The position numbers and the translations under genes are program-made. A model generated the notes under the pieces. The model ran no database searches. It had not been told where the DNA came from and saw only the letters and a program-made list of their open reading frames with translations. A DNA stretch of 48,393 nucleotides, taken from NCBI GenBank assembly GCA_030602705.1, contig JAUVZF010000025.1, forward strand, positions 1 to 48,393, written 5' to 3'. This document shows, in pieces, positions 18,035-26,929 of the stretch; position 1 is the first letter of the stretch, and every line of letters starts with the position of its first letter. The DNA comes from Planctomycetota bacterium. GTDB lineage: Bacteria; Planctomycetota; Phycisphaerae; FEN-1346.

Positions 18035-20281
18035 ATGTCGCAGCAACCGACCGTGGCCCAACCCGCTTCCGCAATGGCGTTGACCCCCGCTGACGTCTGG
18101 CGCATCATTCGCAAACGCCTGTGGCTGATCATCGCCTGCTTTGTGGTCTTCGGCTTGGGCGGAACAGCCGCCATCGTGGCGTGGTGGTACTTGTGGCCCT
18201 CCTACACCGCCGAGGGCGTCATCGAGATGGAGCCCGGCCAGGCACAGGCCCTCGAACTGACACGGGGCTACCAGGATCAGATTCCCGTCCAACTGTTCCA
18301 GCCGTACGTGGAGTCGCAGGTCAGGGCCATTCTCAGCCCGCGGTCGCTCGCCGCCGCCCTCGAAGCCCTTAAGGGCCAGCAGACGTTGTATCCCGGTCCG
18401 ACCCCGTACGCTACGTATGAACTTGGCGAGGACCTGCAGGTTATCCACATCCCCGACACGCAGAACATCGTGGTTACGCTTACGGGCTCCGATAAAACAC
18501 AAGTGCGCGACATCGTCCGCGAGGTACTCGCCCAGTACCGCGACCAACTCCAGACCGGCCGCCAGCAGACCGACGCCTACCGCCAGCAGGAGTTGCGAGC
18601 CGAACGCGATGATTTGAGCAGACAACTCAACGACCTCGGCCGCAAACTCGCCTCCTATCGCGACGAGTCCGCCGTCATCGTGGCCGACGAGCGCGGAGGC
18701 GAGCACCTCGCCGCCCTGAACGCCCTTGTCCGCCAACTCACCGTCACCCAGGTCGAACTCGCCGCCGCCCGCGCCGACTGGACGCAGTTTCAGGAACTCC
18801 AAACACAGGCGGAGGAAACCAAAGACCTCTCCGCCGTGCTCATGGCGTTTCCGGAGATCATGGAAGCCATGCGGCGCGACCCGACGATCACTCCCCTGGC
18901 GACAATGTCGGCCCGCCTCAACCAGGAGTTGGTGAGCCTGGAACAGCGGTTCGGGCCGCAGCACGAAACCGTCCGCAGGATAAAGGTCATGGCGCAGGCC
19001 AGCGCCAACGACCTCGAGGCCAGGCAGAACGAGGTTGAGGGCCAACTCACCCAACAGCAGGCCGCCGTCCTCAAGAACCAATACGACAGCGCCCGCGCCA
19101 CCGAGGCCGAACTCCAGACCCGCGTGTCCGAGGCCCGCGCCGCCGCACTCAGCGCCGCCAAACTGACCGCCTCATACCGTGCCCGCGAGGATGAGTACCG
19201 CCGCGTCCAGGACCTGCTCAACGTCGTTGAGGACGGGCTGGCGCGGATGCGGATCGGTTCGGCGATGGCGCAGCCGAACGTCAGGCCCCACTGGCCCGAG
19301 ATCCCTTTGGAGCCCTCCGAGCCGCGCGTCGTCCTGTACTCGCTGGCGGCCGTCTTGTTCAGCCTTCTTCTTGGTATCGGCTTGAGCCTGCTCATCGAAC
19401 TGATGGACACCCGCCTGCGGACGCCGACGCAAGTCATCCGGCAGGTCGGCGTGCCCATGCTCGCGCGCGTCCCTGACCTGACGGAGGACGAGCGGCTGTC
19501 GCTCGACACGAACCTCGCCCTGGTCAGCCATACGGCGCCACACTCGCTGCTGGCGGAATCGTTCCGTCAGTTGCGGACGCACCTGCTGTTCGCCTCGGAT
19601 CAGCCTATCCGGAGTCTCCTGGTCACGAGCCCCAACCCCGGCGACGGCAAGTCCACCGTGGCGACGAACCTTGCGATCGCCATGGCACGCACCGGCGAGC
19701 GCGTGCTTCTGGTCGAGGCCAATTTCCGGCGCCCGATCTTGTCTCGCGTCTTCGACGTCCCCGACGCCATTGGACTGTCGAACGTCCTGGTTGGCCTCAA
19801 CAGTATCAGCGAGGCCGTCCAGGCCACCGCCATCGAGAACCTCGATGTCCTTGTCGGCGGCCCCCCGCCGCCCAGCCCCGCCGGACTGGTCGGGTGCGAT
19901 ACCATGCGGCAGTTGGTCGACGAGGAGGTCAAGGCCTACGACCGCGTCATCGTCGACGGCGCACCCATGCTCGTCGTGGCCGACAACCACTTGATCACGC
20001 CCATGCTCGACGGCGTCATCATGGTCTTCCGCGCGGGACAGAACACACGCGGTATGGCCCAGCGCGCCGTGCAGCAGGTCCTGACCCTGCGTGGAACGAT
20101 CTTCGGCGCCGTCCTCAATCGCGTTCGGGCAACCAAGGGCGGGTACTTCCGTGAGTCCTTCCAGGCGTATTACGATTACTCCGGCGCCCGGCCGGACGGA
20201 CTCACCGTGGCCGCCGCACCTGCTGGACCCACCGACCGCGACCGGGACGAGGACGAGACCGAACACACGCACACGACCTAG
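18035..20281 (+). CDS. Wzc-like polysaccharide co-polymerase with BY-kinase-type ATPase domain
   Basis: The 748-residue product is built as a chain-length regulator fused to a CpsD/CapB-like ATPase. A first membrane helix at about residues 27-50 and a second near 435-455 flank a long coiled-coil periplasmic region rich in Q/E/R. The cytoplasmic domain has a Walker A loop SPNPGDGKST at residues 532-541 and a Walker B VIVDGAP with Asp641. The Walker A' motif reads LLVEANFRRP (Glu561, Asn563) where active tyrosine kinases usually have two Asp. The C-terminus has only a short tyrosine group (YYDY) and an acidic tail. I use ATG 18035 because AAAAAGGA lies 8 bases ahead; ATG 18026 is too close to that site. 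Confidence 0.85.
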   Translation: MSQQPTVAQPASAMALTPADVWRIIRKRLWLIIACFVVFGLGGTAAIVAWWYLWPSYTAEGVIEMEPGQAQALELTRGYQDQIPVQLFQPYVESQVRAILSPRSLAAALEALKGQQTLYPGPTPYATYELGEDLQVIHIPDTQNIVVTLTGSDKTQVRDIVREVLAQYRDQLQTGRQQTDAYRQQELRAERDDLSRQLNDLGRKLASYRDESAVIVADERGGEHLAALNALVRQLTVTQVELAAARADWTQFQELQTQAEETKDLSAVLMAFPEIMEAMRRDPTITPLATMSARLNQELVSLEQRFGPQHETVRRIKVMAQASANDLEARQNEVEGQLTQQQAAVLKNQYDSARATEAELQTRVSEARAAALSAAKLTASYRAREDEYRRVQDLLNVVEDGLARMRIGSAMAQPNVRPHWPEIPLEPSEPRVVLYSLAAVLFSLLLGIGLSLLIELMDTRLRTPTQVIRQVGVPMLARVPDLTEDERLSLDTNLALVSHTAPHSLLAESFRQLRTHLLFASDQPIRSLLVTSPNPGDGKSTVATNLAIAMARTGERVLLVEANFRRPILSRVFDVPDAIGLSNVLVGLNSISEAVQATAIENLDVLVGGPPPPSPAGLVGCDTMRQLVDEEVKAYDRVIVDGAPMLVVADNHLITPMLDGVIMVFRAGQNTRGMAQRAVQQVLTLRGTIFGAVLNRVRATKGGYFRESFQAYYDYSGARPDGLTVAAAPAGPTDRDRDEDETEHTHTT

Positions 20282-20362
20282 ACTGCTGCACGTGACGTGC
20301 CGACCTGACACCGTCGCGCCGGCGACGACCCGCCGCAACGTCCCCGGCTCCGCTGAGTGCTG

Positions 20363-22231
20363 ATGCGCGAGTCTCTGCCATCGACGGCCACCATGCCCGC
20401 GCCGCTCATCCATGGCGTGGTTGGCACGTTTCAGATCTCGCTGCGAGCGGCGGTGGTTTTGCTGCCTACCGTCTTTGCCAACCTTCATCGCTTCGGAACC
20501 TTCCATCTGCTTTTCCTCGTCTGTCTGCTCTACGCGTTCTGGGTGGTCTCCGGGCTGCTCGGGGTGCCGCTCTGGCATCTTCGTTCGTGGGCCAACCTGT
20601 TCGTGTGGGCCCTTCTCGGGCTTCTGCTGGTTCAGGCGGTGCCGGTCTCCCTTGACCACGCCATAGACGACGCGGACCCCCCGCTGGGGACGTCGGCCGG
20701 TATTCTGATCGAACCGCGATTCCAGCCGGCGGGTGTCGCCGGCACAGCGCTGCCGGTGACCCGCTATGCCCGGCGCCCTGCCGCCGCCGTCGGCGTGCTG
20801 ATGCTTGCGACTGCGGTGGCGGGGCTGTACTGGCTTGTGGCGTCGGCGGCGGTGGGCCGCAAGGGCCTGCGACCGACGACGTGGGCGGTGGTTGTCGGCC
20901 TCGGGCTGCTGGCCCTCTGGATGGCGATGTCGGGCATCAGTTCGCCGGTGCGTGCCGAGGGCGCGGCGCGGCAGGTCGGGCCGGCGTTGATCCTCGGAGG
21001 CGACAGCCTTGTGCCCGCCCTGCTGGCCGCCCTGCCCCTCTGTCTGTTGGTGGTCCTTCGCCCGCTGGGTTGGATGCCGCGATGGCACCATCTGCGGCGC
21101 GAGTCACGGTGGGGCTGGCTCGACCGGGCGCCCACCGTCTGGGCGGCCATCGGCCTCCTGTTGACGGGCCTTGTGGCCGCCGCACTCGGACTCTGCAACG
21201 TCCCGAGGCACATCCTGGTCGTCTGCGTGCTGCTGTCGATCGGATTCGTGTTGGTCGGGTACGCCATGGCGGGGCCCGGCCGCCGTCGCCAGCGCCGGCC
21301 CGTCCGGATCGCCCTGGCCCTGGCGCTGTGGGTCGTGCTAATGGTGGGAGTCGGCTCCGCCGTCGGAAACGAGCGCCTGGGCGCCACGCACGCCGACGAC
21401 CGGCTCGACCGGCTCGTGGGCGCCCTCCCTGCCGACCGTGCCGTGTTCGGCCTGGGTGCAGGGAGCGTTTCGTCGCGTGCGATCTTCGGCAACGCCGGAT
21501 GGCCCACGACCAAGGGCGACGACGCCGACACGGACGGTTTTCTGGTGCTTCGAGCGGAACTGGGATGGGCGGGGCTGCTACTGGTGCTGGCTACCGTCGT
21601 TGCGCTGGGCGTTCGCCTGGTCGCGTCCTGGCGGCGCGAGCGGGGACCATGGTCGAGAACCGCCATCCTGGCCGGCCTTGGGGTGTTGGCGGCCAATCTG
21701 TTGTATTTCCGGCTCGACGCCGTGGCGCTGCTGGCGCCGAACCTCCTGGCACTGGCGTGCGTGTTGGCCGTCGTCACGGCCTGGGCGGGGCACGGCGCTG
21801 AGTGGCGACCGCGACGGGCGCGCCAACTCGGCGAGTCGCGATGGCCGCTTGTCGTCGGCGCGGTCGGCCTGCTGGCGGCCGTCGGGTTGGCGGAGAATGA
21901 AATGCTGTCTTCAATGGCCACCGGGGCGGAACTCGGCGACAAGTTACTCCATTTCGGAACGTTCGGCGTCATCAGTCTGCTGCTGTGCTACGCCCTCGGG
22001 CCGCAACCCACCACGCACTACCTGAAGACCCGTATCTTACTGGCCGTCCTGGGGACGGCAGCGCTGGGGATCCTGGTGGAATTCGGCCAGACGGTGCTGA
22101 CCGCCAGCCGGGAGTTCGAGAAGTTCGATATTCTGGCGAATGTCCTTGGCGCAGGCGCGATGGGCCTGCTGTGGTGGGTGGTGCGCGTGGGTCAGACCTC
22201 GCCGCCGGAACCCGAGTCGCTTGCAGGCTGA
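20363..22231 (+). CDS. O-antigen-ligase-like membrane protein fused to a VanZ-like domain
   Basis: The 622-residue polytopic product has many hydrophobic segments (about 14-15). Its central part, with a loop around ADRAVFGLGAGSVSSRAIF and a DADTDGFLVLRAELGWAGLL helix, resembles O-antigen ligase/polymerase (Wzy/WaaL) proteins. The last 120 residues (GDKLLHFGTFGVISLLL...GILVEFGQTVL...REFEKFDILANVLGAGAMG) are a VanZ-like module. It could polymerise or ligate the exopolysaccharide made by this locus; this is context-based. The start is uncertain: ATG 20363 lacks a clear ribosome site, and a GTG at 20357 is also in frame. The 3' end overlaps the convergent uvrC by 40 bases. Confidence 0.7.
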   Translation: MRESLPSTATMPAPLIHGVVGTFQISLRAAVVLLPTVFANLHRFGTFHLLFLVCLLYAFWVVSGLLGVPLWHLRSWANLFVWALLGLLLVQAVPVSLDHAIDDADPPLGTSAGILIEPRFQPAGVAGTALPVTRYARRPAAAVGVLMLATAVAGLYWLVASAAVGRKGLRPTTWAVVVGLGLLALWMAMSGISSPVRAEGAARQVGPALILGGDSLVPALLAALPLCLLVVLRPLGWMPRWHHLRRESRWGWLDRAPTVWAAIGLLLTGLVAAALGLCNVPRHILVVCVLLSIGFVLVGYAMAGPGRRRQRRPVRIALALALWVVLMVGVGSAVGNERLGATHADDRLDRLVGALPADRAVFGLGAGSVSSRAIFGNAGWPTTKGDDADTDGFLVLRAELGWAGLLLVLATVVALGVRLVASWRRERGPWSRTAILAGLGVLAANLLYFRLDAVALLAPNLLALACVLAVVTAWAGHGAEWRPRRARQLGESRWPLVVGAVGLLAAVGLAENEMLSSMATGAELGDKLLHFGTFGVISLLLCYALGPQPTTHYLKTRILLAVLGTAALGILVEFGQTVLTASREFEKFDILANVLGAGAMGLLWWVVRVGQTSPPEPESLAG

Positions 22232-23628
22232 TCCCTGCGCGGGCGTTGCCTGCGGGTCCGGCGCGTCTTTCGCTTTGCCGTGTTGCGCCGCGCGAGATCC
22301 CTCGCGTCCTTTTCACCGAACAGGGCCTTTCGCCGCAGCAGATGGTGATAGTGCTGGGCGAAACGGTGGGCCTCATCGCGGACCGCCTGGAGGATCTTGA
22401 GGCCCGGGTCCGTGCGCGGCAGGCGCAGAGGGCCCGCCTCGGCCTTGCCGAGGACGTAGATTTCCTCCTGGCGTTTCGCGAGCGAGACCAGATGCGGCCG
22501 CTCGGCATCGGCCGCCGCGATGGCCTCGGCGGCGGCGTGCAGTTGGCCCGGACCGCCGTCCACCAGCACGAGGTCCGGCAGGACCGACAGTTCCTCCGTC
22601 AGGCGGCGAAACCGGCGGAACACCACCTCACGCATCATCCCGAAATCGTCCGGGCCACGGACGGTCTTTATGCGGAACCGTCGGTATCCAGGCTTGAACG
22701 GCCGCCCGTCCAGGAACGAGACGATGGCCCCGACGGCCTCGGTCTGCCCGAGGTTGGCGATGTCCACGCCTTCGATGCTGCGGATGGGCACCGCCGCCTC
22801 GAGCATCTCCGTCAGGGCTTTCATGCCTTCGGCCGGGTCGAACGTCGGCGCAAAGACCTCCGGCTGAAGGTCCTCTGTGATGCTGCCGCGGCGTGAAAGG
22901 GCTTCGATGGCCCGCAATTGGTCGCGCACGCGGGCCGCATCCTCAAAGTGCAGGCACTTCGCCAGGTGTTTCATCTCGCGCGCGAGGTCCTGCACGACCC
23001 GCACGCGCTTGCCCTCGAGGAACCGCCGCAGCCGCGCGATGCTCTTGCGATAAGCCTCCCGGCCGATGCGCCCGGCGCACGGCGCGGTGCATCGCTTGAT
23101 CGAGTACAGGATGCACGGACGGAAGTAGCGCCGGTTCGGATCGTCCTGGCGGATCTCGAGCGAGCAGGTGCGGAACCGGAAAATCTTCTGGAGTTCGCCG
23201 ATCGCCGTCCGCAAACCTGCCGCGCTCGAAAACGGGCCGTAGAGTTTCGTCCCCTTCGAGGCCGGCGTCCGCGTGAAATACACACCGGGGAACGCCTCGC
23301 GCACCGTGATCTCCAGGTACGGGAACGTCTTGTCGTCGGTCAGACGCACGTTGTACCGCGGGCGGGTGTCCTTGATGAGGCGTGCCTCGGTCAGCAGCGC
23401 GTCCACCTCGCTCTCGGCGGGCAGGAACTCGATGTCGGCGACCTCGGCGATCATCTGTTCCTTCTTCGGCCCGAGGTCGGCCGACGGCTGGAAATACTGG
23501 CCCACCCGGCTGCGCAGACTCACGGCCTTGCCGATGTAGATGACCCGTCCGCGCGCGTCCTTCATCAGGTACACGCCGGGCGCCTGGGGGAACGACTTGA
23601 TCTTCTCGATGATCGTGTCGCGGTCCAT
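22192..23628 (-). CDS. uvrC: excinuclease ABC subunit C, short form
   Basis: UvrC makes the 3' and 5' incisions around UvrB-bound DNA damage in nucleotide excision repair. The GIY-YIG nuclease is at the start (PGVYLMKDARGRVIYIGKA), then the Cys-rich linker (FRTCSL...RPCILYSIKRCTAPCAG), a UVR motif (FEDAARVRDQLRAIEAL) and the RNase H-like domain (EGVDIANLGQ, LPDLVLVDGG, RDEAHRFA). At 478 residues it is well below the usual 600. The C-terminal double helix-hairpin-helix domain is absent, replaced by a basic Arg/Lys-rich tail. uvrB is 12 kb away in the same window. ATG 23628 is supported by domain position; the ribosome site is weak (GGGAA). Confidence 0.93.
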   Translation of the reverse strand: MDRDTIIEKIKSFPQAPGVYLMKDARGRVIYIGKAVSLRSRVGQYFQPSADLGPKKEQMIAEVADIEFLPAESEVDALLTEARLIKDTRPRYNVRLTDDKTFPYLEITVREAFPGVYFTRTPASKGTKLYGPFSSAAGLRTAIGELQKIFRFRTCSLEIRQDDPNRRYFRPCILYSIKRCTAPCAGRIGREAYRKSIARLRRFLEGKRVRVVQDLAREMKHLAKCLHFEDAARVRDQLRAIEALSRRGSITEDLQPEVFAPTFDPAEGMKALTEMLEAAVPIRSIEGVDIANLGQTEAVGAIVSFLDGRPFKPGYRRFRIKTVRGPDDFGMMREVVFRRFRRLTEELSVLPDLVLVDGGPGQLHAAAEAIAAADAERPHLVSLAKRQEEIYVLGKAEAGPLRLPRTDPGLKILQAVRDEAHRFAQHYHHLLRRKALFGEKDARDLARRNTAKRKTRRTRRQRPRRDQPASDSGSGGEV

Positions 23629-23785
23629 GGCTTTCCCATCCGGCAACCCGTCATAAGCATAGGCGGAGCAGTGGGCCAATTGCAACCGGCTCCCGCCGGA
23701 GGAGCAACCGGATAGGGCGCATGAGGGGCGCCAATGCCGGCTTGCCCCCTGAGGCATTTCCGTATAGTATAGGTGCGCCGAGTGG

Positions 23786-23947
23786 GGGCGTGGCAAGTTT
23801 TTCTGGCGAGCGCAGGCGGTTGTAGCGCCGGGCTTTATGCCCGGCGGCCGTTGGCGGCGGCGCCGGCCAGGATACGCCGGGGATAAACCCCGGCGCTACG
23901 GCCAAGCCGCAGGAAATCGTCCCATGTCAGAAATCGTTGCCACACCC
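23786..23947 (+). mobile_element. MITE-like element, copy 2 (intact, 8-bp target duplication)
   Basis: This 162-bp element is bounded by inverted ends GGGCGTGGCAAG on the left and the reverse complement of GGGTGTGGCAAC on the right, with similarity continuing inward (TTTCTGGC near both ends). Direct repeats CCGAGTGG flank it exactly at 23778-23785 and 23948-23955. Inside, two hairpins of the GTAGCGCCGGG..TTTAT..CCCGGC type face each other. No transposase is encoded, so it would have to be moved in trans. It inserted just upstream of the small YgiT-like gene. Confidence 0.85.
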
Positions 23948-23971
23948 CCGAGTGGCCGAGGGGCTTTTAGC

Positions 23972-24190
23972 ATGGCAGTCGTGAAAGAAACAATGATCGA
24001 TGCCAAAGTCACCTACACGGTGGAGCAGGAAGGGAAAGTCTACGTTGTTGAGCACGTGCCGGCGCGGGTGTGCCGCGAGACGGGCGAGCAGTACTTCGCA
24101 CCGGAGACGGTCGAACGCATCCACCAACTCATCAAAGGCAACAAGAAGCCCGACTGGGTTATCGAGACGCCTGTCTTCGAGTACGCGTAG
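23972..24190 (+). CDS. YgiT/MqsA-like antitoxin-type small protein lacking the zinc cysteines
   Basis: The 72-residue product matches the latter part of YgiT-type zinc-finger proteins: VTYTVEQEGKVYVVEHVPARVCRETGEQYFAPETVERIHQLI. In normal members two CxxC pairs precede and interrupt this stretch (..C..CG..Y); here the second is RVCRETGEQYF with only one Cys, and the first is missing altogether. Such proteins are usually antitoxins beside a MqsR- or DUF4258-type toxin, but no toxin gene adjoins. The mobile element copy 2 ends 25 bases upstream, so an original partner or 5' segment could have been displaced. ATG 23972 is used; ATG 23993 is an alternative. Confidence 0.6.
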   Translation: MAVVKETMIDAKVTYTVEQEGKVYVVEHVPARVCRETGEQYFAPETVERIHQLIKGNKKPDWVIETPVFEYA

Positions 24191-24237
24191 GAACGCCCAA
24201 GCCTCGTGAATGAGTGGAAGGCATTCCAGGGCCTTTC

Positions 24238-26616
24238 TCACCCCCCCGCCAGGCGCACGCCGACGTAGATGCCGACGTAAAGGCCCAACAGCAGGACCCC
24301 CACGCCGCTCATCAGGCTGTAGAACCGGCGATCGAAGACGAAGGCGGCCCACGCGAAGTACAGGATCAGCGCCGAGAGCGACGCCAGGCCCATGGCCCAG
24401 TCGCCCAGGGCGCGCGGCTGCCGCCATACCTCGGTCCCGAACGTCGGCGACAGCGCCAGCGCGACGGCAAAACCGGTGCCCAGCATACCGAGGATGACCG
24501 AGCACGCCCGCGCGGGCGTCGCCAGTTGGAAGATCTCGCCCCGAATCGCATGCAGACGATTCCCGAATCCGAGCCACACAATCGCCGAGACCGACATGAT
24601 CAGCGCGTTCATGTTAAGCCGGTGCGGGTTCCACTGTGTGGGTCGAGCCGTGTTGTGCCAGATGGCCAGGACTGCCAGCGTCAGCATGAACACGGTCGGG
24701 TACAGCATCTCGCCGCGAAGCCACACGAACGACCATCCCAGGAACACCACCGCCATCAGCCCCAACATGACGAGCGACTCGGTGCTGGAGAGGCGGAACA
24801 TCGCCAGAATCGCCGCAATGAAGCACGAGATGACCGCCAGCGTAAAGATCGTCGTCGAAGCACGCCGCTCGTCGCGGTACAGCGCGCACGTGTGCGACAG
24901 CGCCGCCATGAACTTCGCCTCGTACAGGTACACCAGCAGGTGCGCCGCACCGTAGCCGCCCACCGCGTAGATCAGGTACGCGTACAGGTCGGCGGTGTGC
25001 CGGAACAACCCCACGTAGATCGTCGCCATGATGCCGAAGCAGTAGAACAGGAACGTCCTGGCCGTGTGCCGCAGCAGCCACATCGACAGCAGGAACGCCA
25101 GCAGTACGGCCATCCATCCCACGAGCCCCTCGTCCGGCCCGAGCAGGGCGAGGGTGGCGCTGGCGCCGCCCGTCAGGAACTCCGAAAACGTCCGGACCTG
25201 CTGGACCGACAGGTACCCCGCGAGCGCAATCGTCCCGCACATGCCGAAGACGGTGAACGGCTCGATCTCACGCCGGGCCTGGCGGTCCGAGTGGGTCCGC
25301 TTCAAGACCTCTCGCGCCAGGATCGCCACCACGAGCCAGCCGGCAGAAACGGCCGCCGTCACGTGGATCAACCGGTGATGCCACTCGTGGACGCCCGCAT
25401 CCGCTCCGACGTGGCACAGCGCCGCCACGCCTCCCGTCGCCAGGGCGGCGACCAGGTAGTTCACCCACCTCGGCGCCCCGTGGGCGTGCGCAAGCACGAC
25501 GACCGCCGACACCACGAGCAGGTCCACGCCCAGATACTTCGCCGTTGTGCCGAACGGTTCCAGAAACAGGGCCCCGATCGCCGTGGCGACGCCTGCCAGA
25601 TACAGCGCCCGCGGAAACCCCAACGCCGTCCGTCCCCTCAGCCCCAGCACCAGAAGCGATGCCAGCACCGCCGCGCCGAACGCAATCAGCAGCAGCACCG
25701 ACGCGTATCGGCCCCAGTACCCCCCGATCTGGTCGCCGCCGAGGACGGCAAAGGCGACGACGGCGGCCAACGCCGCGCCGACGCACGAGAAGCCGAACAG
25801 ATCCGCCTGCTTCAAACCGATCGACGAAACCAGCAGCGTCGCCCACCACACGCCCAACGCCCAAACCGTGTGCCACGACACGCCGTACCAGACAGCGACG
25901 TATCCGGTGCCCATGGCGGCGAGGCTCGAGACGACCAGCGGCACGATCAGCAACCCCTGCCGGTACCACTTGACGTTGAACGCCTGCCGCGGATGAAGCG
26001 CGAGCAACGCCGCCACGAGCACCATCGCAAGCGACACCCCCGCCGCCGTCGAAGTAACCCACGCGCCGGTCGCCGTACCGGCATCGGCCGCCACATGGTT
26101 CCGCACGCCCAGGACCACCGTAACGGCCACGCCGAGGATCGAAAGGTACACGAGCGGCTCGGCGCGGAACCGCCACACGGTCGCAATGAACAGCATCGCC
26201 AGCGGCGCCTGAACCCAGAGAGCGATCTCGGGCTGGTACGCCGCACGCACGAACGCCACCCCCATCAGCGCCACGCCCGCCAGCACGTTGCTCGATTGCC
26301 GCCACCGCCGCTCCGCCCACCGGAAACGCAGCAGACCGCGCAGGTAGAAGATCGTGCCGACGGCCGCGATCGTCTCGGTGGCAAGTGTGCTCGTCAGCAG
26401 GTAGGCCGAGAACGTCTTCTCCGTCCCGACGAATCCGTAGGCGAGGCACACGGCGACCCAGACGGCAGCGACGGCGGCAAGAAACCTGAGCGGCACGCCG
26501 GCCTTCCGCCGCGGACGGGCAACCAGCCACAGCGCCGCGCCGGCAGCCGCCCCCAGCGCCGCCCACCGAAGCGGCGCAAGCAACGTCTCGCCGGTGCCCA
26601 GGATCGTTGGTTCCAA
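24238..26616 (-). CDS. large polytopic membrane protein of unknown function
   Basis: The 792-residue product consists almost entirely of hydrophobic helices, about 22-24 by eye, separated by short Arg-rich loops. It has no signal-type cleavage site, no recognisable transporter, glycosyltransferase or respiratory motif, and its spacing is not that of a duplicated transporter. I do not recognise the family. A His-containing segment (VGADAGVHEWHHRLIHVT, around residue 400) and a TTTI/ALYRDERR loop are the most hydrophilic places. The start is TTG 26616 with GGGGAG five bases ahead. It is divergent from the small exported protein gene at 26930 and otherwise isolated, so context gives little help. 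Confidence 0.7.
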   Translation of the reverse strand: MEPTILGTGETLLAPLRWAALGAAAGAALWLVARPRRKAGVPLRFLAAVAAVWVAVCLAYGFVGTEKTFSAYLLTSTLATETIAAVGTIFYLRGLLRFRWAERRWRQSSNVLAGVALMGVAFVRAAYQPEIALWVQAPLAMLFIATVWRFRAEPLVYLSILGVAVTVVLGVRNHVAADAGTATGAWVTSTAAGVSLAMVLVAALLALHPRQAFNVKWYRQGLLIVPLVVSSLAAMGTGYVAVWYGVSWHTVWALGVWWATLLVSSIGLKQADLFGFSCVGAALAAVVAFAVLGGDQIGGYWGRYASVLLLIAFGAAVLASLLVLGLRGRTALGFPRALYLAGVATAIGALFLEPFGTTAKYLGVDLLVVSAVVVLAHAHGAPRWVNYLVAALATGGVAALCHVGADAGVHEWHHRLIHVTAAVSAGWLVVAILAREVLKRTHSDRQARREIEPFTVFGMCGTIALAGYLSVQQVRTFSEFLTGGASATLALLGPDEGLVGWMAVLLAFLLSMWLLRHTARTFLFYCFGIMATIYVGLFRHTADLYAYLIYAVGGYGAAHLLVYLYEAKFMAALSHTCALYRDERRASTTIFTLAVISCFIAAILAMFRLSSTESLVMLGLMAVVFLGWSFVWLRGEMLYPTVFMLTLAVLAIWHNTARPTQWNPHRLNMNALIMSVSAIVWLGFGNRLHAIRGEIFQLATPARACSVILGMLGTGFAVALALSPTFGTEVWRQPRALGDWAMGLASLSALILYFAWAAFVFDRRFYSLMSGVGVLLLGLYVGIYVGVRLAGG

Positions 26617-26820
26617 GATACTCCCCGGAGTTGGAGGCGGCAGAGACGCATCATAAGTCGGCCCCGGAGAGGCTGTCTAGCGAAAATCGGCCTTCGCCAG
26701 GTCAGGGGGGTGTAACCTGCCGGCCCGCAAGGCGCGCCAGCGGCGCGACGGCCCCTCTGCGGCCGCGCGGAGTCCCGATTTTTCCTGCCTCTTTGGACGG
26801 TCAGAACGGCAAAAATTCGG

Positions 26821-26848
26821 TTGCAATGGGTTTGGCGTTTCCTACAAT
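26821..26848 (+). promoter_or_regulatory. putative promoter for the small exported protein gene
   Basis: TTGCAA, a 16-base spacer and TACAAT. Transcription would start near 26855, about 75 bases before the proposed ATT start at 26930. Confidence 0.55.
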
Positions 26849-26929
26849 GCAGCAGGAGTGGTGTGCCGTCTGCGCGGGGCGCGAGATGTATGGCCGACGT
26901 GTGGCGGCCCGACGCAAGGAGGAGTTGCC

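Noticed and set aside
23766-23796. Minus-strand promoter for uvrC formed by TATACT and a TTGCCA at the mobile element's end
   Set aside because: The spacing is 19 bases and the -35 match is only partial. It remains possible but is too weak to annotate.
24214-26715. 833-codon plus-strand open frame opposite the large membrane protein
   Set aside because: It is rich in Arg, Gln and His with no domain, as expected for the reverse of a hydrophobic gene. The minus strand has consistent membrane helices and a ribosome site.
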